This document shows, piece by piece, positions 35,204 to 43,558 of a stretch of 64,000 bases of DNA (positions are counted from its first letter, which is position 1; every line of letters starts with the position of its first letter). The position numbers and the translations under genes were made by a program. The DNA comes from Leadbetterella sp964563435 (GTDB lineage Bacteria > Bacteroidota > Bacteroidia > Cytophagales > Spirosomataceae), in assembly GCA_964563435.1 (NCBI GenBank), contig CAZLXI010000015.1:1-64000 (forward strand), in the 5' to 3' direction. The notes under the pieces are model-generated. The model ran no database searches and had not been told where the DNA came from. It worked only from the letters and a program-made list of their open reading frames with translations.

Positions 35204-35356
35204 ATGGCAAAGAAAGTAGTTGCGACCCTTAGGGACAAATCCGCTTTGAAGAGCTTCGCTAAAGTGATCAAAGCCGTTAAATCTGAGAAAACAGGAGCTT
35301 ATACTTTTAAAGAAGAGATGGTTGCTGCGGATAACGTAGCCGAAGCTTTAAAGTAA
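35204..35356 (+). CDS. DUF4295-domain small protein (50 aa)
   Basis: A 50-residue basic protein, 'MAKKVVATLRDKSALKSF' at the start and 'FKEEMVAADNVAEALK' at the end. It is the Bacteroidota-specific DUF4295 protein always found near rpmG and thought to be ribosome-associated because of that position. The usual next gene, ftsY, is absent. A terminator follows after 24 bases. Confidence 0.9.
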   Translation: MAKKVVATLRDKSALKSFAKVIKAVKSEKTGAYTFKEEMVAADNVAEALK

Positions 35357-35380
35357 GTATGCTCCGTTGTATTATAATTC

Positions 35381-35413
35381 AGCCTTACCGGTAACGGTCA
35401 AGGCTTTTTGTTT
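35381..35413 (+). terminator. Terminator of the rpmG-DUF4295 operon
   Basis: Stem AGCCTT-ACCG / CGGT-c-AAGGCT with a GTAA tetraloop, followed by TTTTTGTTTT. Confidence 0.85.
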
Positions 35414-35422
35414 TATACCCCT

Positions 35423-35818
35423 ATGCACGGTCCCGTTTTCACCCAAACCCGGCTCATCTGTGAAACCGACCTGGATGAGCTGCGGCATGTCAACAATGTG
35501 GTTTATCTGAAATTTTTGCAGGAAGTGGCTATCCGTCACTGGGATTCCCTGGCGCCGCAGGAGATCAGGGATAGCATCCGGTGGATTGTACGGAAGCACG
35601 AGATAGAATACCTCTATCCGGCGCGGCTTCACGACCGCATAGAGCTCATTACCTGGGTGAGCTCAGCCGCAGGAGTAAGCAGCGAACGCTGCTATGAAAT
35701 TCACTTAAACGGGAAAGTTATCGTCAAAGCCCGCACACTCTGGATCGCGGTAGATCCCGTCACCCAGAAGCCTATGCGTATTTCCGACGCTATAAAACAA
35801 CTGTTCGGCGTAGAATAG
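35423..35818 (+). CDS. Acyl-CoA thioesterase, 4HBT hotdog family
   Basis: Hotdog-fold thioesterase of 131 residues. The start is ATG 35423; an earlier TTG at 35408 lies in the T-tract of the preceding terminator and is rejected. 'ETDLDELRHVNNVVYLKFL' carries the conserved D and N-x2-Y of the YbgC/FadM group, followed by a long central helix. The catalytic residue is likely the aspartate of 'DLDELRH'. It may release fatty acids from acyl-CoA or be an esterase. It is convergent with the TonB receptor, separated by the dispersed repeat. Confidence 0.82.
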   Translation: MHGPVFTQTRLICETDLDELRHVNNVVYLKFLQEVAIRHWDSLAPQEIRDSIRWIVRKHEIEYLYPARLHDRIELITWVSSAAGVSSERCYEIHLNGKVIVKARTLWIAVDPVTQKPMRISDAIKQLFGVE

Positions 35819-35849
35819 AAAGAAGGATGCCTGGAAAGGCCGGTACCCT

Positions 35850-35968
35850 AAAGATGTTGAAAAAGCAAACAAAAGGCAGGGCGTTGAGGCGAAGGAGCAT
35901 ACTATGATTGCTCCTTCGCCTGACTTCCGAACACAATGCAGCATTTTACATGCTTTTTCAGCATCTTA
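35850..35968. repeat. Dispersed inverted-repeat element, copy B
   Basis: 119 bases bounded by 17-base arms (15 of 17 paired; 35850-35866 and 35952-35968) with a perfect 12-base internal hairpin at 35888-35920 (nine-base loop). The reverse complement of copy A at 57130-57264 matches it closely, for example in the block around 'gcgaaggagcatact'. The right arm contains the TonB-receptor stop codon. Confidence 0.85.
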
Positions 35969-38900
35969 CCGGTTAAACAGCTGATCAAACGTCAGCGACA
36001 CATAATAGGTGCTTCCCACCATAGAGCTTCCGAAAGCCTGGAAATAAGGTTTCCCCCCGATGTTATTACCTCCGATCTTCAGAATAGATTTGATAGAAGA
36101 CAGCTTGGCACTTACCTGGGAATCCAGGTTGGTGATAGCCGGCACCTGTGAATTGGTAAAGAATACCTGGCTGGCATCGGTAGGCGTACCGAAGCTTGAC
36201 TGCCACAGGAATTCTGTCTGGTGACGAAGGTTTACGTTAAATCCGAACTTATCACCGCTTCCGATCCGCTTACCGAAGGAAATGTTATACGTATAATCCG
36301 GCGAGTTAAAACCTGCATACTGCTGCTCGGGAGACTCTTCAAAATCTTTGAGTTTATTATGGGACACATTTATACCCGCATTATACCCCTTATTAAAGGA
36401 ATAGTTCAGAGCAGCGGCCCATCCGTAAGCCGTGATCACTTTTTCGGTATTCGAAGGGCGTGAAAACCCGTTATACAGCCCTGATCCGATTCCGGACTCA
36501 ATGGGAAGCCCCGGAACGGCCGGTGAAGCCGCTGTGGGCACCACAATGGTGGTTCCACCAATATAGTGTTCATACCTGCTGAAATAATAGTAAGCGTCTA
36601 CAAACAGTCTTTTTGCGATCAGCCCCTTATACCCTATCTCATATGAAGTGATCTTCTCCGGTCTCAATGCTTTAGCCTGGTACTTCGGCAGGGCAGCCAG
36701 CCCGTAAGCCGGAGCCAGTTGACTCGTGGCAGCGGGCAGGTTGGCCTGAAGCGCTCCCGGTAAATTGGCAGCCACATTTTGCTGAATGGCCCCTGCCACC
36801 TGAGCTGCCACATTCTGGCTTATGGTACCCTGAACACCCGGTGTAGCCATCTGGGCGGTTACACCCTGCTGGATCATGGCGTCTCTTTGTGATTCAGGGG
36901 CCTGTCCTGCAGCAATGGCAGCATCTACCTGGGCAGCTACCTGGGCGGTTACCTGGGCCTGTACACCAGCCGTCACCATCTGCTCGATCACCGGGCGCTG
37001 AGCATTAACCGCAGCAGTAACCTGCTGGGTAACCTGCTGGGTAATCAGGACAGTAGCGTGCTGCTGAGCCTGGGCAATGATACTGGCCTGGGTGGTGGCG
37101 TCAAAATAACTCAGTCCTTTGGCACTAAACTGATCGAGGGTGTATTTTGAGATACCTCCTGCAAGGTTATAAGATGAAATTTTATCAAACTCAGGTAAGC
37201 CGCCGATCAGAGTACCCTGCGGAGTTCTCAGGTTAATATACTGGTTTTGGGTGGTAGGGATCCGGAAACCGGTCTGATAGGAGAGACGGATGTTATTTTC
37301 CCCGAAAGAGAATATCCCTGACAAACGGGGCGAGAATTGTCCATCAAAATTCTGGTTCTTATCGTATCGTATCGATCCCACCAGGCGGAAATGATCATTG
37401 AAGAATCCTTTTCCTGCCTGGATATAAGCACCGTATTCATTGATACCGATCCGTCCGTCGCGGCCTTCTGCCATATCGTTAAACAAGGTGCCTTCTGACC
37501 GCAGGTTATACACCCGGTAGTTACCTCCTACCATAAGATCCATAAAAGAGATCTGATTTTTGAAGTTATACAAGCCTTCCAGGTGCACCAGGTTCGACTT
37601 GTCAAGGAAGCCGCCGCCGCCGTTAACTATTGGAATATTGTTGAATTTCTCCGCTCTGTCTTTCAGATCCTGGCCTGTGGGCAGGCCTGTATCGGCAAAG
37701 CCTCTGGCAGCCAGGTGCGCCTGCTCGGCGCCTGCACCGCTCTGGACCGCGTTAAGATAAGCTCCTACATACTCTCCGAACCAGCTGGCATGAGGTTTTA
37801 CTTCATCCAGAAGCTGTACAGCCGACAATCCTAAGAAGGCCGATTTACCTGAATTCTCCCGTGTGGTGTACGCCCTCAGGTTAAAATTATCGCCTCTCAG
37901 TTCCAGCTTGGCCTGGCTGATGCTGAAATCCTTCAGCGCATAACGACCGGTTCCTGTATATAAGGTGGAACCATAGCCCAGGTTATATTGCCCGATCAGC
38001 TCCACTTTTTCAGTAGGGCGGTAATGCAGGGCCAGGTTGGTCTTGAAAGAATGTGTTTCACTGTCTATCATATCCGACTCAATAAAGCCTGTTCTGCTGA
38101 CCGTCTGATTAGGTATCATAGCCGCTGCCGCCGGAGAAAGCAACCCTGCCGCTACCATACCTGCAGCCACGGTTTGCAGGTTGGCCTGCACTTCATCACC
38201 GTAAACGTTCAGACCGTTATAGTCCAGGTCTACTCCCTGGCCCCGCTTTCCGTTTTCCACTCCCCCCACGTTCAGGTTAGCGAAATTCCGGGCCTGCCAG
38301 TCATCCGCAGTAAGATAAGAAAGGTTCACTTTAAAGGCCACCTTGTCATTGAAAGCCTTGGCATAACGGACAGACGCATCATAAAAAGGCGTACCGGCCT
38401 TGGTCCGGCCTTCTTCATGCATGATGCCTCCACGTACATTAGCGCTTAACCCCTGATAAAGGAAAGGGCTTTTCGAATTCATCAGGATGAGGCCGTTGAT
38501 GGCATTGGGCCCGTAGAGAGCGGAAGCCGCACCGGGCAGGATCTCTACCGATTCCACATCCAGCTCCGGCATACCCACAATATTATCCACGGCAAAGTTC
38601 AGGGCCGGCGACATATTGTCCATGCCGTCGATCATCTGAACTACCCGCGGGTTACCTGTGGCACCGAAACCGCGCATGTTGATCGACTTGAACAGCAGGC
38701 CCTGCGTGGTAAGGTTGATCCCCTTCAGATTCCCCATCGCATCATAGAAGTTAGGTGCCGCTGTTTCACGGATGGTCCGCAGGTCGATCTTCTCTACGGT
38801 CACCGGCGATTTCATCTCACTTTCGGCCACACGTGATGCAGAAACCACGATCTCCTGTCCCAGTATACTCTGTTCTTCCAGAGAAACCCTGACATTTACA

Positions 38901-39181
38901 CCGGATCTTTCCACTCTCACTTCCTGTGCCGTATAGCCCACGGAAGAAATGATCAGGTCAAAAGGAGGCGGAGTACTGGTATTCAGCTTAAACTTACCCT
39001 GAATGTCGGTGATGGTACCGATCACTTTCCCTTTTACCTGCACGCTCACACCCACTAAAGGTTCTTTTGTTCTCGCGTCTTCTATAGTGCCCGTAACTTC
39101 TGTTTGCCCATAAGTAAATGCCGATCCCGATAGAAAGAGGCAGATCACCAGCAGTAATCTGCAGTGTAGAATTTTACTCAT
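35966..39181 (-). CDS. TonB-dependent outer-membrane receptor with A/Q/V-rich insertion
   Basis: 1071 residues. Signal peptide (ending 'FTYGQ'), carboxypeptidase-regulatory-like domain (about 28-110, 'VTGTIEDARTKEPLVGVSVQ'), plug domain (about 120-235; 'SINMRGFGATGNPRVVQMID', 'LPGAASALYGPNAINGLI') and a 22-strand barrel. Substrate unknown. Residues about 693-830 form an unusual insertion made of Ala, Gln, Val and Thr ('VQAQVTAQVAAQVDAAIA' and similar), hydrophilic and helix-favouring, just before the strand 'KALRPEKITSYEIGYKG'. It should project outside the cell as a long helical loop. No SusD partner gene adjoins, so it is probably not a SusC-type glycan importer. Confidence 0.93.
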   Translation of the reverse strand: MSKILHCRLLLVICLFLSGSAFTYGQTEVTGTIEDARTKEPLVGVSVQVKGKVIGTITDIQGKFKLNTSTPPPFDLIISSVGYTAQEVRVERSGVNVRVSLEEQSILGQEIVVSASRVAESEMKSPVTVEKIDLRTIRETAAPNFYDAMGNLKGINLTTQGLLFKSINMRGFGATGNPRVVQMIDGMDNMSPALNFAVDNIVGMPELDVESVEILPGAASALYGPNAINGLILMNSKSPFLYQGLSANVRGGIMHEEGRTKAGTPFYDASVRYAKAFNDKVAFKVNLSYLTADDWQARNFANLNVGGVENGKRGQGVDLDYNGLNVYGDEVQANLQTVAAGMVAAGLLSPAAAAMIPNQTVSRTGFIESDMIDSETHSFKTNLALHYRPTEKVELIGQYNLGYGSTLYTGTGRYALKDFSISQAKLELRGDNFNLRAYTTRENSGKSAFLGLSAVQLLDEVKPHASWFGEYVGAYLNAVQSGAGAEQAHLAARGFADTGLPTGQDLKDRAEKFNNIPIVNGGGGFLDKSNLVHLEGLYNFKNQISFMDLMVGGNYRVYNLRSEGTLFNDMAEGRDGRIGINEYGAYIQAGKGFFNDHFRLVGSIRYDKNQNFDGQFSPRLSGIFSFGENNIRLSYQTGFRIPTTQNQYINLRTPQGTLIGGLPEFDKISSYNLAGGISKYTLDQFSAKGLSYFDATTQASIIAQAQQHATVLITQQVTQQVTAAVNAQRPVIEQMVTAGVQAQVTAQVAAQVDAAIAAGQAPESQRDAMIQQGVTAQMATPGVQGTISQNVAAQVAGAIQQNVAANLPGALQANLPAATSQLAPAYGLAALPKYQAKALRPEKITSYEIGYKGLIAKRLFVDAYYYFSRYEHYIGGTTIVVPTAASPAVPGLPIESGIGSGLYNGFSRPSNTEKVITAYGWAAALNYSFNKGYNAGINVSHNKLKDFEESPEQQYAGFNSPDYTYNISFGKRIGSGDKFGFNVNLRHQTEFLWQSSFGTPTDASQVFFTNSQVPAITNLDSQVSAKLSSIKSILKIGGNNIGGKPYFQAFGSSMVGSTYYVSLTFDQLFNR

Positions 39182-39443
39182 AATAATTTTTAATAAGGTT
39201 TCTCTATTTTTTTACACAATTATAGAAACTAAAAACTATTTAAGTACAATTTTATAGCCAAAAATTACAAATTATTTACACAGGCCGTGAAGAAGCAGGG
39301 TTTGGTGATGCAATGGCCTGCGGTCGGGTGATGTACCACCCTGGTGACCTCATAATCCATGAACCGGGGCGCCGTGATCCGGCAGCCTGCGCCCCCGCGA
39401 TACAATATACCGTAACCCCCGGCCTGATGACCCGGTGGCCCGG
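39182..39443. other. Long gap upstream of the TonB receptor with a GC-rich patch
   Basis: The first 110 bases (39182-39290) are AT-rich and hold the receptor's promoter region, with near-consensus TAATTTTTG but no perfect box. From about 39290 to 39443 the sequence turns GC-rich with repeated 'ggtga', 'cctg' and 'cccgg' words in both orientations. An 80-codon frame runs through it on the minus strand but looks noncoding. Confidence 0.4.
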
Positions 39444-39938
39444 TCAGAACAAAACTTTTATGTAGTGGATAGCCACGGTCTGAAGAAAACCCGCCAACAG
39501 ACCGCATACCAGCATCTTTTCCAGGATCTCCCGCTTAGGAAACCGGAAGCTCAAAGCAATGAAGGTGCCCAGTATAGGCGTGAATAAAAACGGGGTAAGG
39601 AAGGCCACTCCCCACAAACCAAGACGGTTCTTGATCGTTACGGCCAGCCGGGTAGTCCTGCTGAATATCTTCCGGGGCCTGAAGAGCCTCTTCACCCACG
39701 ATACGTTGACAAGGCCGCGAAAAAAAAGGATCACGCGCTGAAACCAGAGGAAAGAAGAAAATCGCTTCAGGAGATTGCTGCCGTAAGTGACAAGAAAGAC
39801 GGTCAGCATCATACCGGCCGTGGAACAAAGGGTAGTTTCGAGCCAGGATAAGCCCATAGCTATACCTGCAACAGGTCCGCCCACAAATTTAAAAGTGGAA
39901 GCAAGCGCTACAGCAATATATTCAGAAACCGGATCCAT
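39444..39938 (-). CDS. Small multi-pass membrane protein of unknown function
   Basis: 164 residues from the ATG at 39938; the alternative at 39968 adds ten residues before a charged start. Hydrophobic segments lie near residues 4-30 ('EYIAVALASTFKFVGGPVAG'), 37-53 ('TTLCSTAGMMLTVFLVTYG'), and near the end ('FLTPFLFTPILGTFIALSF', 'MLVCGLLAGFLQTVAIHY'), separated by a very basic loop. It recalls small 'multidrug export' membrane proteins of the phylum, which is only a pattern match. It faces away from the PadR gene. Confidence 0.6.
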   Translation of the reverse strand: MDPVSEYIAVALASTFKFVGGPVAGIAMGLSWLETTLCSTAGMMLTVFLVTYGSNLLKRFSSFLWFQRVILFFRGLVNVSWVKRLFRPRKIFSRTTRLAVTIKNRLGLWGVAFLTPFLFTPILGTFIALSFRFPKREILEKMLVCGLLAGFLQTVAIHYIKVLF

Positions 39939-40009
39939 GAACCTGATTAACACCACACCGGAATACAAAATTCCATATATTTTTTATAATTGAAAAAAAT
40001 ATTTAACCA

Positions 40010-40032
40010 AGTATCTTGTATTACAAAGTACT
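40010..40032. promoter_or_regulatory. Palindromic operator over the padR promoter
   Basis: AGTAtcTTGTatTACAAagTACT-type palindrome (23 bases, two mismatches) that covers the TTG -33 element and part of the spacer of the padR promoter. Best explained as the binding site of the PadR protein itself. Confidence 0.65.
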
Positions 40033-40037
40033 GTGTT

Positions 40038-40045
40038 TATATTTG
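40038..40045 (+). promoter_or_regulatory. -7 promoter box of the padR-pspC operon
   Basis: TATATTTG, exact match, with a TTG at 40016-40018 giving 19 bases between the elements, near the ideal spacing. Leader about 40 bases. Confidence 0.7.
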
Positions 40046-40093
40046 TAGCTGAAAAGCTATTACTCACTTTTACTTACTTAAAAAAGAGTCTTT

Positions 40094-40429
40094 ATGAATT
40101 TAGAAAATGCACAGGTACAAATGCGGAAAGGCATTCTGGAATACTGCATTTTACAGATTATTTCCAGGGGAGAGGTATATGCCTCCGAAATACTGGAAGA
40201 GCTCCTGGCCGCCAGGATCATGGTCGTGGAAGGTACGCTGTACCCTCTGCTTACCCGTCTGAAAAATGCTGAACTCCTGGATTACAAATGGATAGAATCC
40301 TCCTCAGGCCCGCCCCGAAAATATTATATCCTAACCGAAAAAGGACGTGCTTTCTTAGGCGAATTATCCCTTACCTGGGACGAGTTATCATCATCTGTCA
40401 ACTCTATTATTGCCAAATCCAAAAAATAA
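40094..40429 (+). CDS. PadR-family transcriptional repressor
   Basis: 111-residue winged-helix repressor. 'LEYCILQIISRGEVYASEIL' is the PadR start of helix 1 and 2, 'VVEGTLYPLLTRLKNAELL' the recognition helix, and 'GPPRKYYILTEKGRAFL' the wing. The C-terminus is one dimerisation helix. It precedes the PspC gene by five bases, and a palindrome overlies its own promoter, so it probably represses itself and the PspC protein until a stress or ligand is sensed. Confidence 0.92.
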   Translation: MNLENAQVQMRKGILEYCILQIISRGEVYASEILEELLAARIMVVEGTLYPLLTRLKNAELLDYKWIESSSGPPRKYYILTEKGRAFLGELSLTWDELSSSVNSIIAKSKK

Positions 40430-40433
40430 AATC

Positions 40434-42824
40434 ATGAAAAAGACATTACAAATCAACATCGGGGGGTTCTTCTTTACCATTGAGGAAGAGGCATACCATA
40501 AACTGAACCATTACCTGAGTTCCTTAAAAACCTATTTTTCAAGTTATGAGAGCTGTGATGAGATCGTACAGGATATCGAAGCCCGGATAGCGGAAAAATT
40601 CTTCGAAAAGCATCAGGCCGCAGGCATCATTGAGAACGATGACGTGGATCAGATCATCGCGTCTATGGGGTCTGTATCTGATTTTGAGGCAGTCAAGGAA
40701 GAAGAAGATCTTCAGTCATCCTCAAAAAGTGAAGACCGAATCGGGCAGACCGAACCGCCGCTGATCAGCGGTCTCTATCGTGACGGAAGGCGGAAGGCCC
40801 TCGGCGGAGTACTGGCCGGTATTGCTCACAAATATAAATTTGATGTGGTCTGGGCCCGTATCTTGTTCCTGGTATTTGCGCTGGGCCTTATAGGAGAAGG
40901 CGTGGGTCCCGGGCTGATCTTTATTTACCTGATCTGCTGGGTGATCATGCCCGTACGTAACGACCTGGAAGATAATCCATCGGTCCGGAAATTTTACCGG
41001 AATCCTGACGACAAGGTGATCGGCGGAGTAGCCTCCGGCCTGGCCTCCTTCCTGAAGATCGATGTGAAGATTGTCCGCATCATTTTTGTGGTATCGGGCT
41101 TCCTGATCATAGGCATTATCCTGTACCTGCTTTTATGGATCGTGGCTCCGCTCGCCCATTCGGTCACCCAGAAGCTCCAGTTGGAAGGCCAGCCCGTTAC
41201 CATTCAGAATATCGAGAAATCAGTCCGTATAAAAGAAGGGGAGCAACCTGTCAAAACCGAAAGTGTCCTGTCTAAAATTCTCCTTTTCCCTTTCCGCCTG
41301 ATCGGCCTTTTCTTCTCTTTCCTGGGCAGCCTCATGCGTCCTTTCGGTACTCTGCTCAAAATACTGGCCGGCGTTATGCTGATCTTTATGGGAATTTCTG
41401 TAGCCTTTTCCGCTTTGGTGGGACTCGGAGCTTTTTTCGGCCTGCTGAATTCTTACCAGTGGATCCATACCGGTAACCTCGAATTCAATTATATTATATC
41501 CGAAATACCCCCTTTAGGCGGAGTGTTCGCTTTCTTTACGATCTTCATTCCGGGGCTGGCCTTTATTTTTACGGGTACGATGCTGATCGTCGGCAAGACC
41601 ATCGGGAACCGGAATTTCTGGCTGACCCTCCTGCTGCTCTGGTTTACCGGCATTGTAGGGGCCGTATCGGTTGGTACCAAATACTCATTGAATTTTGCCA
41701 ATCGTGAAACGGTACAAACCGAACAGTCTTTCACCTTACCTAAAGATGAGGTGTTGATCCTCGACGCTAAAAGTTCCGACACATACCGGGGCTTCCGGCC
41801 TCACTTCTCGGTAGAAGGCACCAACCTTGATAAGCTCTACATCATTAAAACAGCGAAATCCAACGGCCCGACTTCCCGGGGAGCAAAAAAATATGCTGAA
41901 AATGTAAGCTATGGCATCACACAGAACGGAGCAGTTCTCTCCTTTGACAACAGCTTCTCCATCAAAGAAGGCGACCCTTTCCGCGACCAGTCGGTAAACC
42001 TGGAAATTGAAATCCCCAAAGGTACCCGGTTTCGGTTCACGAAACGTTACCTCGATGCCTTCGGATTCCCCTGGAGTCTGAGAAACTCCGGCTTCAACTA
42101 CGATTATTCGGGTAACAATACGCTTGTGATCAATGAAAATAATACGGCCCAATGCCTCGATTGTCCGGAAAGTGACCCATATGAAAGTGTGGAACGAAAC
42201 TTTGATAACGACGCCTTCGGACGTGATTTCGAAAACTGGGAAAACCGGGCTCACAATACCGTGATCAAACCGGGCGCATTTGACAAAGTGGAGATCGAAC
42301 AAAAATTCAGGGTATTGCTGGTAAAGGCGGACTCCACTTCGGTGACCCTCTACTCCAACGAAGAAAAGAACGTGAATGAGACCCGGGTGCGTGTCGCCAA
42401 CGGCAAGTTGACCGTCGATTACCAGGATCCTTTCAAGAAGTATTACGAAGAGACCTTTGTTCTCATCACCACCCCCAACATTTCCCAGGTGGATATTGAA
42501 AATGAGGCTATACTGAAAATGTACGGCTTTGAAAATATCTCAAAGGCAGAGGTTTCCATATCAGAAAACAGCAAAGCCGCCGTCCATCTGAATGCCCGGA
42601 GCCTGACGCTGAACATCGAAGACCAGTCAAATGTACTACTTCAGGGCCAGATAGACGAACTGAAAGCTAATATTTCAGACCGAAGCATACTGAAGGCGCA
42701 GCAAGCCAAAGTTACGAATGTGGTGATCTCGGCCTCCGCTTCGAGCGTGGCCGAGCTGGGCAAAGTAAAAAACAAAACGCTGAAGGCTGAAAAAGATTCC
42801 ATCATCAAAGACGAAGAGAATTAA
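40434..42824 (+). CDS. PspC-domain membrane protein with C-terminal beta domain
   Basis: 796 residues from ATG 40434 (an upstream TTG at 40410 lies inside padR). An N-terminal helical domain (1-85) is rich in acidic residues. Two PspC modules follow: 'GVLAGIAHKYKFDVVWARI' near 120-180 and 'GVASGLASFLKIDVKIVRI' near 195-250. Then several membrane spans, and a C-terminal extracytoplasmic region (about 430-790) with right-handed beta-helix-like repeats in the manner of DUF2807. PspC relates to envelope-stress sensing and membrane integrity. Regulated with padR. Ends at a strong terminator. Confidence 0.88.
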   Translation: MKKTLQINIGGFFFTIEEEAYHKLNHYLSSLKTYFSSYESCDEIVQDIEARIAEKFFEKHQAAGIIENDDVDQIIASMGSVSDFEAVKEEEDLQSSSKSEDRIGQTEPPLISGLYRDGRRKALGGVLAGIAHKYKFDVVWARILFLVFALGLIGEGVGPGLIFIYLICWVIMPVRNDLEDNPSVRKFYRNPDDKVIGGVASGLASFLKIDVKIVRIIFVVSGFLIIGIILYLLLWIVAPLAHSVTQKLQLEGQPVTIQNIEKSVRIKEGEQPVKTESVLSKILLFPFRLIGLFFSFLGSLMRPFGTLLKILAGVMLIFMGISVAFSALVGLGAFFGLLNSYQWIHTGNLEFNYIISEIPPLGGVFAFFTIFIPGLAFIFTGTMLIVGKTIGNRNFWLTLLLLWFTGIVGAVSVGTKYSLNFANRETVQTEQSFTLPKDEVLILDAKSSDTYRGFRPHFSVEGTNLDKLYIIKTAKSNGPTSRGAKKYAENVSYGITQNGAVLSFDNSFSIKEGDPFRDQSVNLEIEIPKGTRFRFTKRYLDAFGFPWSLRNSGFNYDYSGNNTLVINENNTAQCLDCPESDPYESVERNFDNDAFGRDFENWENRAHNTVIKPGAFDKVEIEQKFRVLLVKADSTSVTLYSNEEKNVNETRVRVANGKLTVDYQDPFKKYYEETFVLITTPNISQVDIENEAILKMYGFENISKAEVSISENSKAAVHLNARSLTLNIEDQSNVLLQGQIDELKANISDRSILKAQQAKVTNVVISASASSVAELGKVKNKTLKAEKDSIIKDEEN

Positions 42825-42849
42825 ATTTTAAAGTGTAAGAATGATCGAA

Positions 42850-42880
42850 AAACAGGGGTGGTTTCATCCCTGTTTTTTTA
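42850..42880 (+). terminator. Terminator of the padR-pspC operon
   Basis: Stem AAACAGGG/CCCTGTTT (perfect, ten-base loop) followed by TTTTTTTA. Confidence 0.9.
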
Positions 42881-42954
42881 TATCCCTCAGCCTGGCCCGA
42901 CACCGAGCTTATTGACTAACCGGGGAAATCTATTCTACTTCCCCTAAACTTACT

Positions 42955-42962
42955 TATCTTTG
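42955..42962 (+). promoter_or_regulatory. -7 promoter box of the plug-like lipoprotein
   Basis: TATCTTTG, exact match, 22 bases before the GTG start. Confidence 0.6.
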
Positions 42963-42984
42963 GCATTAATAATGATATAGACAC

Positions 42985-43530
42985 GTGAAAAGAATCTTCA
43001 TTCTATTATTTATAATCGTTGTTTCCTGCAAAACAGGCAAACTTTCACCTCAGGAGGCGGTTAATAAATTGGGTGAAAATCCCTATTTCTTAGTCAATGA
43101 AAAGCCCGTTGAAAGAAGTGAACTGGATAATTATAATGCTGAAGATATAGGTTTGCTGGTCTCCTATTTTGATAAACAAGCCGTAAAGCTATATGGACAA
43201 AAAGCGAAAGACGGGGTGGTGATGGTATACACCAAAGACTTTGCAACCCAAAAATATGAAGCACTCTTTAGCTCACATTCGGAGAGTTATAGCCAAATGA
43301 TAGTGGAAACGCCAAGGGAAAACATCCAATATATTGTTAACGGGCAATCGTTTACTAAAAATTCTAATGCCCGTATGGCTCTATTGACAGAAGACCGGCT
43401 GAAGAGTCTTGAGGTGGTGGATCAACAAGAGCTAATAAAAAAATACAATGTGACCGATAAAACAGTAGGTGTCATTATAAAAGCAAAATTTCCCAAACTG
43501 ATGTCAAGCGGGAAAAGCTCAAACCCCTAA
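42985..43530 (+). CDS. Lipoprotein with TonB-plug-like repeats
   Basis: 181 residues starting at GTG (KRIFILLFIIVVSC after the initiator), a type II signal with the cysteine at residue 15. The mature protein has a module reading 'YFLVNEKPVERSEL' ... 'DGVVMVYTK', close to the plug domain's 'IDG...YG..A.NGVI.I.TK' pattern. A second, degenerate copy lies near the end ('YIVNGQSFTKN' ... 'TVGVIIKAK'). Similar plug-like segments follow the carboxypeptidase-like domain of Bacteroidota M56 peptidases and receptors. A free lipoprotein of this kind is of unknown role. It precedes the accessory segment. Confidence 0.6.
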   Translation: MKRIFILLFIIVVSCKTGKLSPQEAVNKLGENPYFLVNEKPVERSELDNYNAEDIGLLVSYFDKQAVKLYGQKAKDGVVMVYTKDFATQKYEALFSSHSESYSQMIVETPRENIQYIVNGQSFTKNSNARMALLTEDRLKSLEVVDQQELIKKYNVTDKTVGVIIKAKFPKLMSSGKSSNP

Positions 43531-43558
43531 TATCATTCATATCATATCTGACATAATA

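Noticed and set aside
35408..35422. Upstream TTG start for the thioesterase
   Set aside because: It lies in the T-tract of the rpmG-DUF4295 terminator.
39265..39507. An 80-codon minus-strand frame in the GC-rich patch
   Set aside because: Overlaps the start of a better-supported membrane protein, has no domain, and its composition follows the GC-rich noncoding words.
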